DNA from: Chthonomonadales bacterium
GTDB lineage: Bacteria; Armatimonadota; Chthonomonadetes; Chthonomonadales; CAJBBX01
Direction: 5' to 3'
Length of the DNA stretch: 64,000 nucleotides
Assembly (NCBI GenBank): GCA_013360745.1
Contig: JABWBA010000001.1
Span: forward strand, 1 to 64,000
Of the stretch, positions 10,531 through 19,848 are shown piece by piece. Below the pieces are notes generated by a model. It did not search any database. It worked only from the letters and a program-made list of their open reading frames with translations, and was not told the DNA's origin. Made by a program: the position numbers and the translations under genes. Every line of letters starts with the position of its first letter. Position 1 is the first letter of the stretch.

Positions 10531-12405
10531 TCACGCCCTGGAGGCGATCTCAAGCGCATAGGCGAGCAGGTCTTCTCGTACCTTTCGTGCAGCAGCGTCT
10601 ACTGCCTCGCGGGTACGACCCATCCCCCGCTGAATGTCCGACCAGCCCGATGCATAGAACTTGCATTTTGGCTCCGTACCCGAAGGGCGTACCGATGCCC
10701 GGACACCATCAACGAGATGGTTACCCTGGAGCACAAAGATCAGCAGGTTGTCGGACGCGACGTCAAGACCGTCGATCGGTACGCCTGAGATCGGATCGAT
10801 GATGTCGGGAAAACCGCGTAGCAGGGTTCGATCGCTGTTTCGGACGGTTCCATCGCGCCGATCGATGATATGGGTGACCTCAAGACCCGCCAGAGATCTC
10901 GGCGGGAATGCCCTCAGGCCTTCGAGCATTCGTGCGACATGATCCATGGCCGCGCGTCCCTTGCTCAAATGGGGAGTGAGCGAATCGGTATGGTATCCAA
11001 CGGCATCATAGATGTCGTCAAGGACATCCCACAGGGTTCGTCCTTGGGCCCGTGCATCTGCAGCCGCTTCAGCAAGGAGCAGTGCGGCGCCCGCTGCGTC
11101 TTTGTCGCGCGTATAACTGCCGCCAAGATAGCCGTGGCTCTCTTCGCAAGCGAATACGACTTGATCGGGGTCGTCGTAATGATCCAACACTCGGGCGATA
11201 TATTTGAAGCCTACGAGTAGGTCCTCAATGACGGCTACTCCGAAGTGCGCCGCGATCTTGCCGATCATGGGCGAGGTCACGGTGGTGGTAACAACGACCT
11301 CGTCCGGCTCGAGAAGGCCCTGCGATTGACGGGTCTTCAGTACATGCCAACAAAGAATGGCCCCTATCTGATTGCCCGTGAGAGGCGCATACGACTTCAC
11401 AGCATTCTGTCGTCTGGCCACGCAGCCAAGACGGTCGGCGTCTGGATCGGTGCCGATCGCAATATCCGCGTCGATCCGGTTCGCTTGTTCAGCGGCGAGC
11501 TGCAATGCCAGCGGCTCCTCCGGGTTGGGTATGCCGCCCGTCACGTTCGTGAATGCTCCGTCCGGATCGGCCTGTTCGCCGACGATGTGCATGTCGTCGA
11601 ATCCCGCGCGCTTCAGGACCGGCGGCACCGAGCGGATCCCTGCCCCATGGAGAGGCGTATAGACGATGCGAACGGCGCGTTGAGCGGACCTCGATGTGGC
11701 CAGGACGGCGCTCTGATAGGCCTCGTCTTCGTGCTCGCCAAGCAGGCGGATGGAGCCGTCCGCAACCCCCTGATCAAACGGCTTGCGAGGGATCGCACCG
11801 TTAGAAGCCTTGAGGACCGCATTCAGCACTTCGACATCGAACGGAGGAATCAGCTGTCCGCCGGACGGGCCATACGCCTTGAAACCGTTATCGGTAGGTG
11901 GATTGTGGGACGCCGATACCACGATACCCGCATCCGCCTGGAGCAGCCGAACCGTGAACGAGAGCTGGGGCGTGGGGCGGAACCCGTCGTAAATAAGCGC
12001 GTTGAGTCCGGCGCCCGCGATGACCTCAGCACAGATGCGGGAAAGATCATCGGACGCGATACGCGTGTCGCAGGCCACGACAACGGCTCCCGATGCGGAT
12101 CCGCGCGTGGCGCATATCCAGTCCACCAGACCTCGGGCCGATTCCGCAATCGTACGAGCGTTGATACGGTTGGGACCGACGCCTCGAGGGCCTCGTCGGC
12201 CGCCCGTGCCGAACGGCAGCACGGTATAGAAACTCTCCTCCAGGACATCCCAGGACTCGGATGCGATGAGGTCCGAAATCTCCGGCACGAAGTCGGCATA
12301 ACCGGGATTCGTGAGCCATGTCGTGAGGTGCTCGAAGGCCGAAGGGCTAAGGCGCGCTCGGCTGGCCGTCAGTAAGTCCGTTACAGATGGTATTGAATCT
12401 GGCAT
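10531..12405 (-). CDS. Phosphoglucomutase/phosphomannomutase family protein
   Basis: GIVVSASHNPPTDNGFKAYGPSG (active-site Ser loop), IGTDPDADRLG (metal loop), CEESHGYLGG (sugar loop), VRPSGTEPKCKFY. Confidence 0.93.
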   Translation of the reverse strand: MPDSIPSVTDLLTASRARLSPSAFEHLTTWLTNPGYADFVPEISDLIASESWDVLEESFYTVLPFGTGGRRGPRGVGPNRINARTIAESARGLVDWICATRGSASGAVVVACDTRIASDDLSRICAEVIAGAGLNALIYDGFRPTPQLSFTVRLLQADAGIVVSASHNPPTDNGFKAYGPSGGQLIPPFDVEVLNAVLKASNGAIPRKPFDQGVADGSIRLLGEHEDEAYQSAVLATSRSAQRAVRIVYTPLHGAGIRSVPPVLKRAGFDDMHIVGEQADPDGAFTNVTGGIPNPEEPLALQLAAEQANRIDADIAIGTDPDADRLGCVARRQNAVKSYAPLTGNQIGAILCWHVLKTRQSQGLLEPDEVVVTTTVTSPMIGKIAAHFGVAVIEDLLVGFKYIARVLDHYDDPDQVVFACEESHGYLGGSYTRDKDAAGAALLLAEAAADARAQGRTLWDVLDDIYDAVGYHTDSLTPHLSKGRAAMDHVARMLEGLRAFPPRSLAGLEVTHIIDRRDGTVRNSDRTLLRGFPDIIDPISGVPIDGLDVASDNLLIFVLQGNHLVDGVRASVRPSGTEPKCKFYASGWSDIQRGMGRTREAVDAAARKVREDLLAYALEIASRA

Positions 12406-12495
12406 CGATTACGCCGTGCGCCCGTAAACGATAGGATGATGTACGGGTTCCGGGCTCTCCTGATCATCGTAGTAGCGCCGCAGGGCGACCGAGGG

Positions 12496-12525
12496 TTTAT
12501 AGCATGAGCCGATCGGCTCGGTCAA
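12496..12525 (-). promoter_or_regulatory. Sigma70-like promoter of phosphoglucomutase gene with perfect palindrome in spacer
   Basis: On minus strand TTGACC (12520-12525) - N18 - TATAAA (12496-12501); spacer holds GAGCCGATCGGCTC (12506-12519). Confidence 0.5.
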
Positions 12526-12541
12526 TACGAATACCGAACGA

Positions 12542-13801
12542 TCACAGAGCGGCGTCGACGATCTCCACGGTGTGCATGATGCGGACAGCTGAGCCGCGCT
12601 CCTGGAGGCCGGTTTGAATCCAGGCCATGCAGCCCGGATTACCCATCGCGACGATCTCCGCTCCCGTTTTAAGGATGTTGTCGACCTTGCGATCGAGAAG
12701 CCGCTTTGCCATATCCGGCTGGGTGATATTATAGGTGCCGGCGCTGCCGCAGCAAAGATCGGATTCTGCCAATGGGACGAGGCGAAGGCCGGGCACCTGC
12801 TCGAGCAGGCGCCGGGGTGGCTCGACGACCCGCTGTCCGTGTGCGAGGTGGCAGGCGTGGTGGTAGGCGACTGTGCGTTCGAAGCGGCCCGTGAAAGAGA
12901 GGGGACCATGATCGTCTAGGAAGGTACTGATATCAACAACCTTCGCAGCGAACGTACGGGCCTCGTAAGAGTGAACGGGATCGTCGGCGAGGAGATCGCC
13001 GTATTCGGTCAACGTCGATCCGCAACCTGCAGAGTTGACGACAAAAGCATCATAATCGAGCGTCTGGAGCGTTCGAAGGAACGCCCGGGCTCGTTCAAGG
13101 CCGGAGGAAAGAAATCCAGCATGGATGTCCAATGCGCCGCAGCAGCCGAGAGCCCTGGGCGCCAGGACATCGCAGCCGACCTTCTGGAGGACTCGGATCG
13201 TAGCCCGATGTACTCTATCATACAGAACCTGCATCACGCATCCGGGGAGGATCGCTACGGTATGCCGACGCTTCCCGCTCGCAGGCGAGATCTCGGGAAG
13301 TGGAGAAGTGGATTCCGGCAGGTCCGCCGTGGGCATGAGCAGCTGATCGGCTTTACCTCCCGTGATGGCCCGCACGATGGGCGACGGTATCGGATCATTG
13401 CCCGACACCCGACGTGCCCCCGCTGCGATTTTCAGCGACGCCGCGAAGGCCGCGGGGCGTTCCATCATCGCGATAAGGCCGGCTTTCGACGCGTGCTGGA
13501 CACGGGGACGCGCAGAGGAGGCTTCGATCCGATGCCGGAATATCTCCAGCATTCGACCGTACTCGACGCCTGATGGGCACGCCGTTTCACAGGCGCGGCA
13601 GCCGAGGCAAAGATCCATCGCATGGATCAGGTCGGGGGTGAGCGATTTCCCCTCCCCGGTTACGGAGACCATCAAGCGAATCCGTCCTCTGGGCGAGGCG
13701 GTCTCCGAGGCCGTCAGCTTGTACGTCGGGCAGGCATCCTGGCAGAATCCGCATCGGATACATCGGGACGCCAGTGAGAGGAGGTCGTCGCTCACGGCCA
13801 T
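12542..13801 (-). CDS. glcF: Glycolate oxidase iron-sulfur subunit GlcF-like
   Basis: Two 4Fe-4S motifs (CIRCGFCQDACPTY, CLGCRACETACPSGVEYG) plus CCG domains (GCCGALDIHAG, CCGSAGTYN); next to glcE/glcD-like genes. Confidence 0.9.
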   Translation of the reverse strand: MAVSDDLLSLASRCIRCGFCQDACPTYKLTASETASPRGRIRLMVSVTGEGKSLTPDLIHAMDLCLGCRACETACPSGVEYGRMLEIFRHRIEASSARPRVQHASKAGLIAMMERPAAFAASLKIAAGARRVSGNDPIPSPIVRAITGGKADQLLMPTADLPESTSPLPEISPASGKRRHTVAILPGCVMQVLYDRVHRATIRVLQKVGCDVLAPRALGCCGALDIHAGFLSSGLERARAFLRTLQTLDYDAFVVNSAGCGSTLTEYGDLLADDPVHSYEARTFAAKVVDISTFLDDHGPLSFTGRFERTVAYHHACHLAHGQRVVEPPRRLLEQVPGLRLVPLAESDLCCGSAGTYNITQPDMAKRLLDRKVDNILKTGAEIVAMGNPGCMAWIQTGLQERGSAVRIMHTVEIVDAAL

Positions 13802-15021
13802 CCTCCGGGCTGAATGAGGCTGAAAACGCCGCAGGGATCGAACGCGCGCCGAATGCGCTGGTAGAGCTGATACCTGGTCGATGTCGTGACGGTCTCAGGG
13901 AGCCATGCTGGATACGGCCTCACGCATCGGAGCACGGTTATTCGGTGATCGGCCGAACGGACCATAGCCAACGGCCGTAACCGGTCACGATCGCTATCGA
14001 CGACACCGGCCGCGATGATACCAGAGGGTATGAGCCAGATCCACTCGTCCGCAACGGACGCTGATCGAGCGAAATCGACAGCGTCACGCGGAGGTAGAGT
14101 GACGCGCACTGCGGTTGTACAGATAGTGCCGTACAGTCGCTTCCGCACCGCTCCGAGTCCCGGATCGTCGAAATCGATACGCTCTCCGTGTTCGATACCG
14201 AGTGATCGCAGGACCCTTCGGAGGCGGTCCTCTTCCGCATCGACGTGCCCCGCCGCCCCTGCAAGACCCGTGTACAGGCGTATGCTTGTCGAGGATTTGT
14301 CGCCACCAAGAGCCAGATACGTACGATCACCACCATCGGCCGTAAGGGCGGCGGCAGCCTCGAGTCCAAGGTCGATAGACGCGATATCGAAGACGAGATT
14401 GCGTGCAGCCCGTGATCGAGGGCGCGTTCGGAAGGTGACTTCGGTAATGATCCCTAGGGTTCCGCGCGAACCCGCGAGCAAACGACAGATATCATAGCCA
14501 GCGGCGTTCTTGACTACCCGGGCGCCTGTTGAAATGCATGCACCCGTGCCAATGACGGCTGTCATGGCGACGGCGCTGTCTCTGGGAGTTCCAGCCGCAC
14601 ATTGAAGCAGCCCATGGGCGTTCTGGGCGGTGACTCCTCCCACCGTTGCCAGCTCCGCAAATGGCGGATCAAACGGGAGCGCCTGGCCCCGCTCATCAAT
14701 GGCTCGCAAGAGATCAGCCCAGCGCACTCCGGCTCCGCACGTTACGAGCGAGTCCTCTGGGCGTACCGTGATCCGAGCATCGAACCGGCCGGTTGATATC
14801 GCGACCCACGGCCGATCGGACAGGAAATGCGCCGTGTGTACGGTGGTGCGGCCGCCGATCGGGACCATGTTGATCCGATTGTTCATAGCAGTCCGTACGG
14901 CATCTTGCAGTTCGTCAACGGTGGTCGGTTCGAAGACTGCTTCCGGTATCAAACCGTGAATCGATGCCTCCCGTCGGACTTCGATGTCGGTCTTCGCTGT
15001 GCTGCACGAGGTCACGGGCAT
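13792..15021 (-). CDS. glcE: Glycolate oxidase FAD-binding subunit GlcE-like
   Basis: FAD-binding-4-like domain (EPTTVDELQDAVRTAMNNRINMVPIGGRTTV); ATG at 15021 (MPVTSC) preferred over the longer ORF; overlaps glcD stop. Confidence 0.82.
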   Translation of the reverse strand: MPVTSCSTAKTDIEVRREASIHGLIPEAVFEPTTVDELQDAVRTAMNNRINMVPIGGRTTVHTAHFLSDRPWVAISTGRFDARITVRPEDSLVTCGAGVRWADLLRAIDERGQALPFDPPFAELATVGGVTAQNAHGLLQCAAGTPRDSAVAMTAVIGTGACISTGARVVKNAAGYDICRLLAGSRGTLGIITEVTFRTRPRSRAARNLVFDIASIDLGLEAAAALTADGGDRTYLALGGDKSSTSIRLYTGLAGAAGHVDAEEDRLRRVLRSLGIEHGERIDFDDPGLGAVRKRLYGTICTTAVRVTLPPRDAVDFARSASVADEWIWLIPSGIIAAGVVDSDRDRLRPLAMVRSADHRITVLRCVRPYPAWLPETVTTSTRYQLYQRIRRAFDPCGVFSLIQPGGWP

Positions 15022-16418
15022 GGCAGCATCTTGCCGGGATTGCATAGGCCCTCCGGATCGAACGTCTCTCGGAGACGATGCATGAGCTGAAGATCCGGTT
15101 CGGAGAACATCAAGCGCATGGCCTCTCGTTTCTCGATGCCGACGCCATGCTCCCCTGTGATCGTTCCTCCCGCTTCGACGCACAATCTCAGGACATCCTC
15201 ATTGAAGGCATGGACCCGCGCCGATTCGTCCGGATCGGCTTGATCGTACAGGACGCATGGATGGAGATTCCCATCCCCTGCATGAAAGATGTTGCATACA
15301 CGGATCCTATGGCGCTCCGCGCACTCCGCGATACCAGAGAGGACATCGGGGAGTCGGCTTCGGGGTATCGCTCCATCCTGAGTGACGATTGTGGAGGCCA
15401 GGCGGCCGGTCGTACCTACGCCCTTCTTTCGGGCCAGCCACAGGCGAGCCCGTTCTTCGGGTGTTGCGGCTTCGCGAACCTCGCGTGCGCCATGTTGGAG
15501 ACATACCTCGCGCGCGATCGCGGCTTCCTCGGCCGAACCGGCTTCCGATCCATCTAACTCGATGGTAAGAACGGCGCGTGCATCGCCGGGAAATCCCATC
15601 TGAAAGGCATCTTCGATCGCAAGTAGGATGGTCTGATCGATCATCTCCAGAGCGCATGGAAGAACACCGGCCCCGACGATGGCGACAACCGATGACGTAC
15701 AGCTTTCGACACGGTCGTAAATGGCAAGCAGAGTGCGAACCGCTTGGGGCAGAGGTGTGAGGCGTAAGGTCGCCTCGGTAACGATGCCGAAGGTGCCCTC
15801 GGACCCGACGATGACACCGACGAGATCGAATGCCCCCGGGTCGTCCGCCTTGCCCCCAGCCGTAACGATCGAACCGTCGGCCAGAACCATCGTAACCCCG
15901 AGAACGTGATTGACCGTGACACCGTACTTGAGCGTATGGGGCCCGCCTGCGTTCTCGGCGATATTGCCGCCGATCGTACAGACCGTCTGACTGGACGGAT
16001 CCGGAGCGTAATGGAGCCCGTAAGCCTCTACGGCCCTGCTGACCGCGATATTTGGACATCCCGCTTCAACGACCGCACGACGGTTCTCCGGATCAACCTC
16101 CAGTACGCGGTTCATACGAGCGAGGGAGATCACAACGGAGCCAGGCGAGGGGGTCGCTCCTCCGGAGAGGCCGGTGCCGGCGCCTCGCGGAACGAACGGC
16201 GTTCCATAACGATTACATAGGCGTACGACAGTTGACACCTGTTCGGTGCACGTTGGGAGCGTCACGAGCGCCGGCGCCTGCCTTGCCGCAGGGTAGGCGT
16301 CACCGTCATATGCGAGAACATCAGCCGGTGAGGACAGTACAGCATCGGGGCCCAGGGCCAGCGCCAGCTCCTGTTCCAGTTGCGCAAGGCCGATTTCGGT
16401 ACACAACATCATATGCAT
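15012..16418 (-). CDS. glcD: Glycolate oxidase subunit GlcD-like
   Basis: FAD-linked oxidase: TFVPRGAGTGLSGGATP-like segment, GNIAENAGGPHTLKYGVT, GDGNLHP, TGEHGVGIEKREAM. Confidence 0.93.
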   Translation of the reverse strand: MHMMLCTEIGLAQLEQELALALGPDAVLSSPADVLAYDGDAYPAARQAPALVTLPTCTEQVSTVVRLCNRYGTPFVPRGAGTGLSGGATPSPGSVVISLARMNRVLEVDPENRRAVVEAGCPNIAVSRAVEAYGLHYAPDPSSQTVCTIGGNIAENAGGPHTLKYGVTVNHVLGVTMVLADGSIVTAGGKADDPGAFDLVGVIVGSEGTFGIVTEATLRLTPLPQAVRTLLAIYDRVESCTSSVVAIVGAGVLPCALEMIDQTILLAIEDAFQMGFPGDARAVLTIELDGSEAGSAEEAAIAREVCLQHGAREVREAATPEERARLWLARKKGVGTTGRLASTIVTQDGAIPRSRLPDVLSGIAECAERHRIRVCNIFHAGDGNLHPCVLYDQADPDESARVHAFNEDVLRLCVEAGGTITGEHGVGIEKREAMRLMFSEPDLQLMHRLRETFDPEGLCNPGKMLPCP

Positions 16419-16468
16419 ACACTCCAGTATACCGTTCGTCCTTCCAGGGTATCGAAACACGTAGTGAG

Positions 16469-16474
16469 TATAAT
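16469..16474 (+). promoter_or_regulatory. -10 element of miaB promoter
   Basis: Consensus TATAAT, 8 nt upstream of the ATG at 16483. Confidence 0.5.
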
Positions 16475-16482
16475 CACGCGAA

Positions 16483-17925
16483 ATGAGTACGTATACACCG
16501 ACCTATTGTGTGCTGACCTGGGGCTGTCAGATGAACGAGGAGGACTCCGAGCAACTGGGTCTCTTCCTGGAACAAGACGGGTTCTTACCGGCGACCGACG
16601 CTGAAAGCGCGGATGTCGTATTGTTGAACACGTGTTCCGTCCGTAGGAAGCCGGAGGAGAAGGTTTTCAGCAAACTAGGAGAACTCCGACTCCTGAAAGT
16701 TGAGCGGCCAACGATGGTGATCGGGGTCTGCGGTTGTATGGCACAGGTTCAGGCCGATGAAATCCAACGCCGTGCGCCGTACGTTGATATCATCGCAGGC
16801 ACCGGACATATTGCGGACATTCCCGCGCTTGTGCGTGAGGCATGGCGTCGGAGAAATGGGACCGCGCGCCATCAAGCCGTCACTGAGCTGTCGCTGCCAG
16901 AACGGAAAGGGAACATCGTCGTCGAAGTTCCGGAGCGGACCTTCGCGCGCCCGCGCAGACTTCGCGCGTTTGTACCCGTCATGTACGGTTGCGATCGTTT
17001 CTGCACGTTCTGCATCGTTCCCTCAACCCGAGGACGCGAGCGGAGCCGTCCTCCCTCCGATATCCTGAATGAAATCCGGAGACTTGCCTATACCGGGACG
17101 CGCGAGGTAACGCTCCTCGGTCAGACGGTGAACTACTACGGGCGACATTTGCCCCCATCCACGAGCGGGGAGTCCGTAACCCTTGCCGGGTTGATCCGGG
17201 AGATCGCTCAGGTGCCCGGTATCGAGCGGATCCGATTCACTTCACCGCATCCCTGTGGGTTCACCGATGAGCTAATCCGCGTGATCGCCGATTGTGACAG
17301 AGTGTGTGAGCATGTCCATCTGCCGTTGCAGGCCGCGGATGACCATCTGTTGCGCAGGATGCGGCGCGGCTATACGGTCGATCGCTACAGGCGCTTGCTG
17401 GATAAGCTTCGGAAACACGTCCCGGGTATTGCCGTGACGACGGATATCATGCTCGGGTTTCCCGGTGAGACGCGGGAGCAATATCGCGCGACCCTGGAGT
17501 TTGTGCGCGAGGCCCGCTTCGATTCCGCGTTTATGTTCGCCTATTCGCCCCGGCCCGGAACCCGTGCCGCAGCATCCGGCGATCAGGTGCCCGAAGCAGA
17601 GAAGGTCGATAGGCTGAATGAGCTCATCGCGACCCAAAACGGGATTACAGCGGAGATCAACCGGAGCTCGATCGGTTCATCGGTCGACGTGCTCGTTGAT
17701 GGTGCGAGCGAACGAAATGCCAATCGCGCTGTGGGGCTGACTCGAACCTTCAAGACCGTGCACATCGATCCGGTACCAGGCGACTCGCCAGGAGGAACAG
17801 GATCGCATGGGCCGAAGTTGCCGAAGATCGGCGATACCGTTCGAGTTGTCGTCACGGATGCGGGCCTGACCGGTCTTATTGCTGATTGGGCGCCGGATAC
17901 CGGGGACGCCAGCCTGATCTATTAG
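16483..17925 (+). CDS. miaB: tRNA-2-methylthio-N6-dimethylallyladenosine synthase
   Basis: TWGCQMNEEDSEQLG N-terminal domain, radical SAM CDRFCTFCIVPSTRGRERS, C-terminal TRAM-like domain. Confidence 0.94.
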   Translation: MSTYTPTYCVLTWGCQMNEEDSEQLGLFLEQDGFLPATDAESADVVLLNTCSVRRKPEEKVFSKLGELRLLKVERPTMVIGVCGCMAQVQADEIQRRAPYVDIIAGTGHIADIPALVREAWRRRNGTARHQAVTELSLPERKGNIVVEVPERTFARPRRLRAFVPVMYGCDRFCTFCIVPSTRGRERSRPPSDILNEIRRLAYTGTREVTLLGQTVNYYGRHLPPSTSGESVTLAGLIREIAQVPGIERIRFTSPHPCGFTDELIRVIADCDRVCEHVHLPLQAADDHLLRRMRRGYTVDRYRRLLDKLRKHVPGIAVTTDIMLGFPGETREQYRATLEFVREARFDSAFMFAYSPRPGTRAAASGDQVPEAEKVDRLNELIATQNGITAEINRSSIGSSVDVLVDGASERNANRAVGLTRTFKTVHIDPVPGDSPGGTGSHGPKLPKIGDTVRVVVTDAGLTGLIADWAPDTGDASLIY

Positions 17926-17981
17926 GTTGCCGGTAATGCAGCCGATCGAGCCTTATTCGCTCGGATGATCTTCGGACTTGT

Positions 17982-18000
17982 TGCTCGGAGCCTCCGAGCA
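17982..18000. terminator. Hairpin between convergent miaB and small ORF, possible bidirectional terminator
   Basis: Perfect inverted repeat TGCTCGGA-GCC-TCCGAGCA; no T-tract on either side. Confidence 0.4.
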
Positions 18001-18015
18001 CTTCCCGGGCGCCAT

Positions 18016-18105
18016 TCAGGTAGGGACGCCAAAGCGCGGCAGAATAAAGCGCTGCAGTACGAACCAAACAACCAGAAATGCGATCAACACCGCCCATTCG
18101 GGCAT
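18016..18105 (-). CDS. 29-aa predicted single-pass membrane microprotein
   Basis: ATG(18105)-TGA(18016): MPEWAVLIAFLVVWFVLQRFILPRFGVPT; SD-like GGGAG 7 nt upstream; below the ORF-track size cutoff. Confidence 0.5.
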   Translation of the reverse strand: MPEWAVLIAFLVVWFVLQRFILPRFGVPT

Positions 18106-18210
18106 TTCGATGCTCCCAAGCGAATCCTAGGTCATCCAGTACAGTACACTATACCTTATAAGATAGACGCCCGGTATTAGTGTGCTTGGGATCGTAAGGG
18201 CCGACAGGCA

Positions 18211-18546
18211 ATGGTGGTGCGGTTATTGAGCCATATACGGATCCGAAGGGGGTGGCGGTTGATTCGAAGCATTCATGCACTCGGGCTTCTTCTTGTGATC
18301 TTCGTTCTAGCGGTCGTCGGTTGCGGGCGGCGGCAGGCGCCATCGACACCGAGTGCGCACGAGATTCAGGAGTTCACTTCGGCGGTGAACGACGGAGACG
18401 CTGCCATCGTCGACCGCTTGCTGTCCGCGAAGCCCGGATTGGTGAATGTTCGGCTGGAATCCGGGAAAACCGCCGTCGCGGTGGCGCGAGAAAAGGGCGA
18501 CAGCGATATGGAGGATGTCCTCAAGCGGCACGGTGGCCACGAGTAA
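18211..18546 (+). CDS. Putative lipoprotein/secreted protein with ankyrin-like repeat
   Basis: Signal-like N-terminus ending VVGCGRRQ (lipobox-like); ankyrin-like VNDGDAAIVDRLLSAKPGLVNVRLESGKTAVAVAREKGDSDMEDVLKRHG. Confidence 0.65.
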   Translation: MVVRLLSHIRIRRGWRLIRSIHALGLLLVIFVLAVVGCGRRQAPSTPSAHEIQEFTSAVNDGDAAIVDRLLSAKPGLVNVRLESGKTAVAVAREKGDSDMEDVLKRHGGHE

Positions 18547-18564
18547 GCTCCATCTCCATTCGCC

Positions 18565-19812
18565 ATGCCAGAGTACGAATATACCGCACGCGACGCATCG
18601 GGAGTCCAACTCGAAGGCCGTATCAACGCCGAGAACTCCGGCTTTGCCGTGGCCCGTCTCCGAGCCCAGGGTCTCGATGTTGACCGAATCCGAGTAGCCG
18701 ATACGAGGGATGCCGCGCCTCCAACGATGACCGTGCAGGCCCGCGGTCCGGGCGTTGTCCGCTCGACGGGCGATCCGATCACTCCCGGTGTGCCACTCGC
18801 CGATCAGGCGGTGTACTTTCGCCAGTTCGCGGTGCTGATCAAGGCTGGTCTTTCCCTGTATGAGGCCCTTACCGCCCTCACCTCTCAGACGAGGAATCCG
18901 ACGTTGAAGGCGATCACATCGGCTAGTCAGTCACACATCATGGCCGGAGGTAGGCTCTCCGACTCGCTTGAGCGTCACCCATACGTGTTCTCGCGGCTCC
19001 AGATATCGATGCTTCGTGCCGCGGAGCAAGGCGGCATGCTGGAGGAGGCGCTAGAGCGGTTGGCGTCGTATCTTGATCGCGAACTCGCCCTGCGACGGAC
19101 GATAAGCCGCGCCACACTGTATCCCAAGATCGTTCTCCTATCCGCTGTGTTCATTCTAGGGCGCTCGTTTCTGACCGATGGCGTACCGGCGATCGCCAAA
19201 CTGATCATCGGATCGATGGGACGATCGTCTTATTCGGTCCTCGACTATCTGTCGGACACGGTTCTCGTGCTTGGCATCGTGGCAGTGTGGGCGTTGATGG
19301 TCAGCGCCGTCGGACGCTACGGTCTATGCCGATCGCTTGACCTGAGGGCTGTACGGGAGCGGGTGATCTGGATCATTCCGGGTGTAGGGAGTGTCTCACG
19401 CTCCTTTGCCGTTTCCCGATTCGCGCGGGCGTTCAGCGCCTTATCCGGGGCCGGCTTGTCGATGAACGGCGCCTTATCGGCCTCAGCAGAAGCCAGCGGG
19501 AGTCCGAGTATCGAACGTGGCACAACCCGTATTCAATCGCTCGTTAACGAAGGACGGCCCCTAGCGGACGCTTTCTCGGAGAGTGGTATCTTTCCTCGGT
19601 TGATCGTTGACATGCTTCGGACCGGAGAACAGACCGGCAATATCGACAGCATTATGGAGCACGCTGCCAACCATCTGGAACGGGAGGCCGAGATGCGAGC
19701 AAGCCAGTACTCGATCATGTTCGGCACCGGTGTGTACCTGATCGTCGCGCTCCTCGTCGGGATGGTCGTGATCAACTCCTATGCAGGGTATGCTTCCGGT
19801 TACGGCAAATAA
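18565..19812 (+). CDS. Type II secretion system F / pilus assembly PilC-like protein
   Basis: MPEYEYTARDASGVQLEGRINAEN..., FRQFAVLIKAGLSLYEALTAL, AFSALSGAGLSMNGAL, MLRTGEQTGNID. Confidence 0.9.
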   Translation: MPEYEYTARDASGVQLEGRINAENSGFAVARLRAQGLDVDRIRVADTRDAAPPTMTVQARGPGVVRSTGDPITPGVPLADQAVYFRQFAVLIKAGLSLYEALTALTSQTRNPTLKAITSASQSHIMAGGRLSDSLERHPYVFSRLQISMLRAAEQGGMLEEALERLASYLDRELALRRTISRATLYPKIVLLSAVFILGRSFLTDGVPAIAKLIIGSMGRSSYSVLDYLSDTVLVLGIVAVWALMVSAVGRYGLCRSLDLRAVRERVIWIIPGVGSVSRSFAVSRFARAFSALSGAGLSMNGALSASAEASGSPSIERGTTRIQSLVNEGRPLADAFSESGIFPRLIVDMLRTGEQTGNIDSIMEHAANHLEREAEMRASQYSIMFGTGVYLIVALLVGMVVINSYAGYASGYGK

Positions 19813-19848
19813 CCACCTGCTCGGGCAATACGCCTTGCATGGATTCCC

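Noticed and set aside
11245-12375. 376-aa plus-strand ORF
   Set aside because: Antisense to the phosphoglucomutase gene; Arg-rich composition with no recognisable motif.
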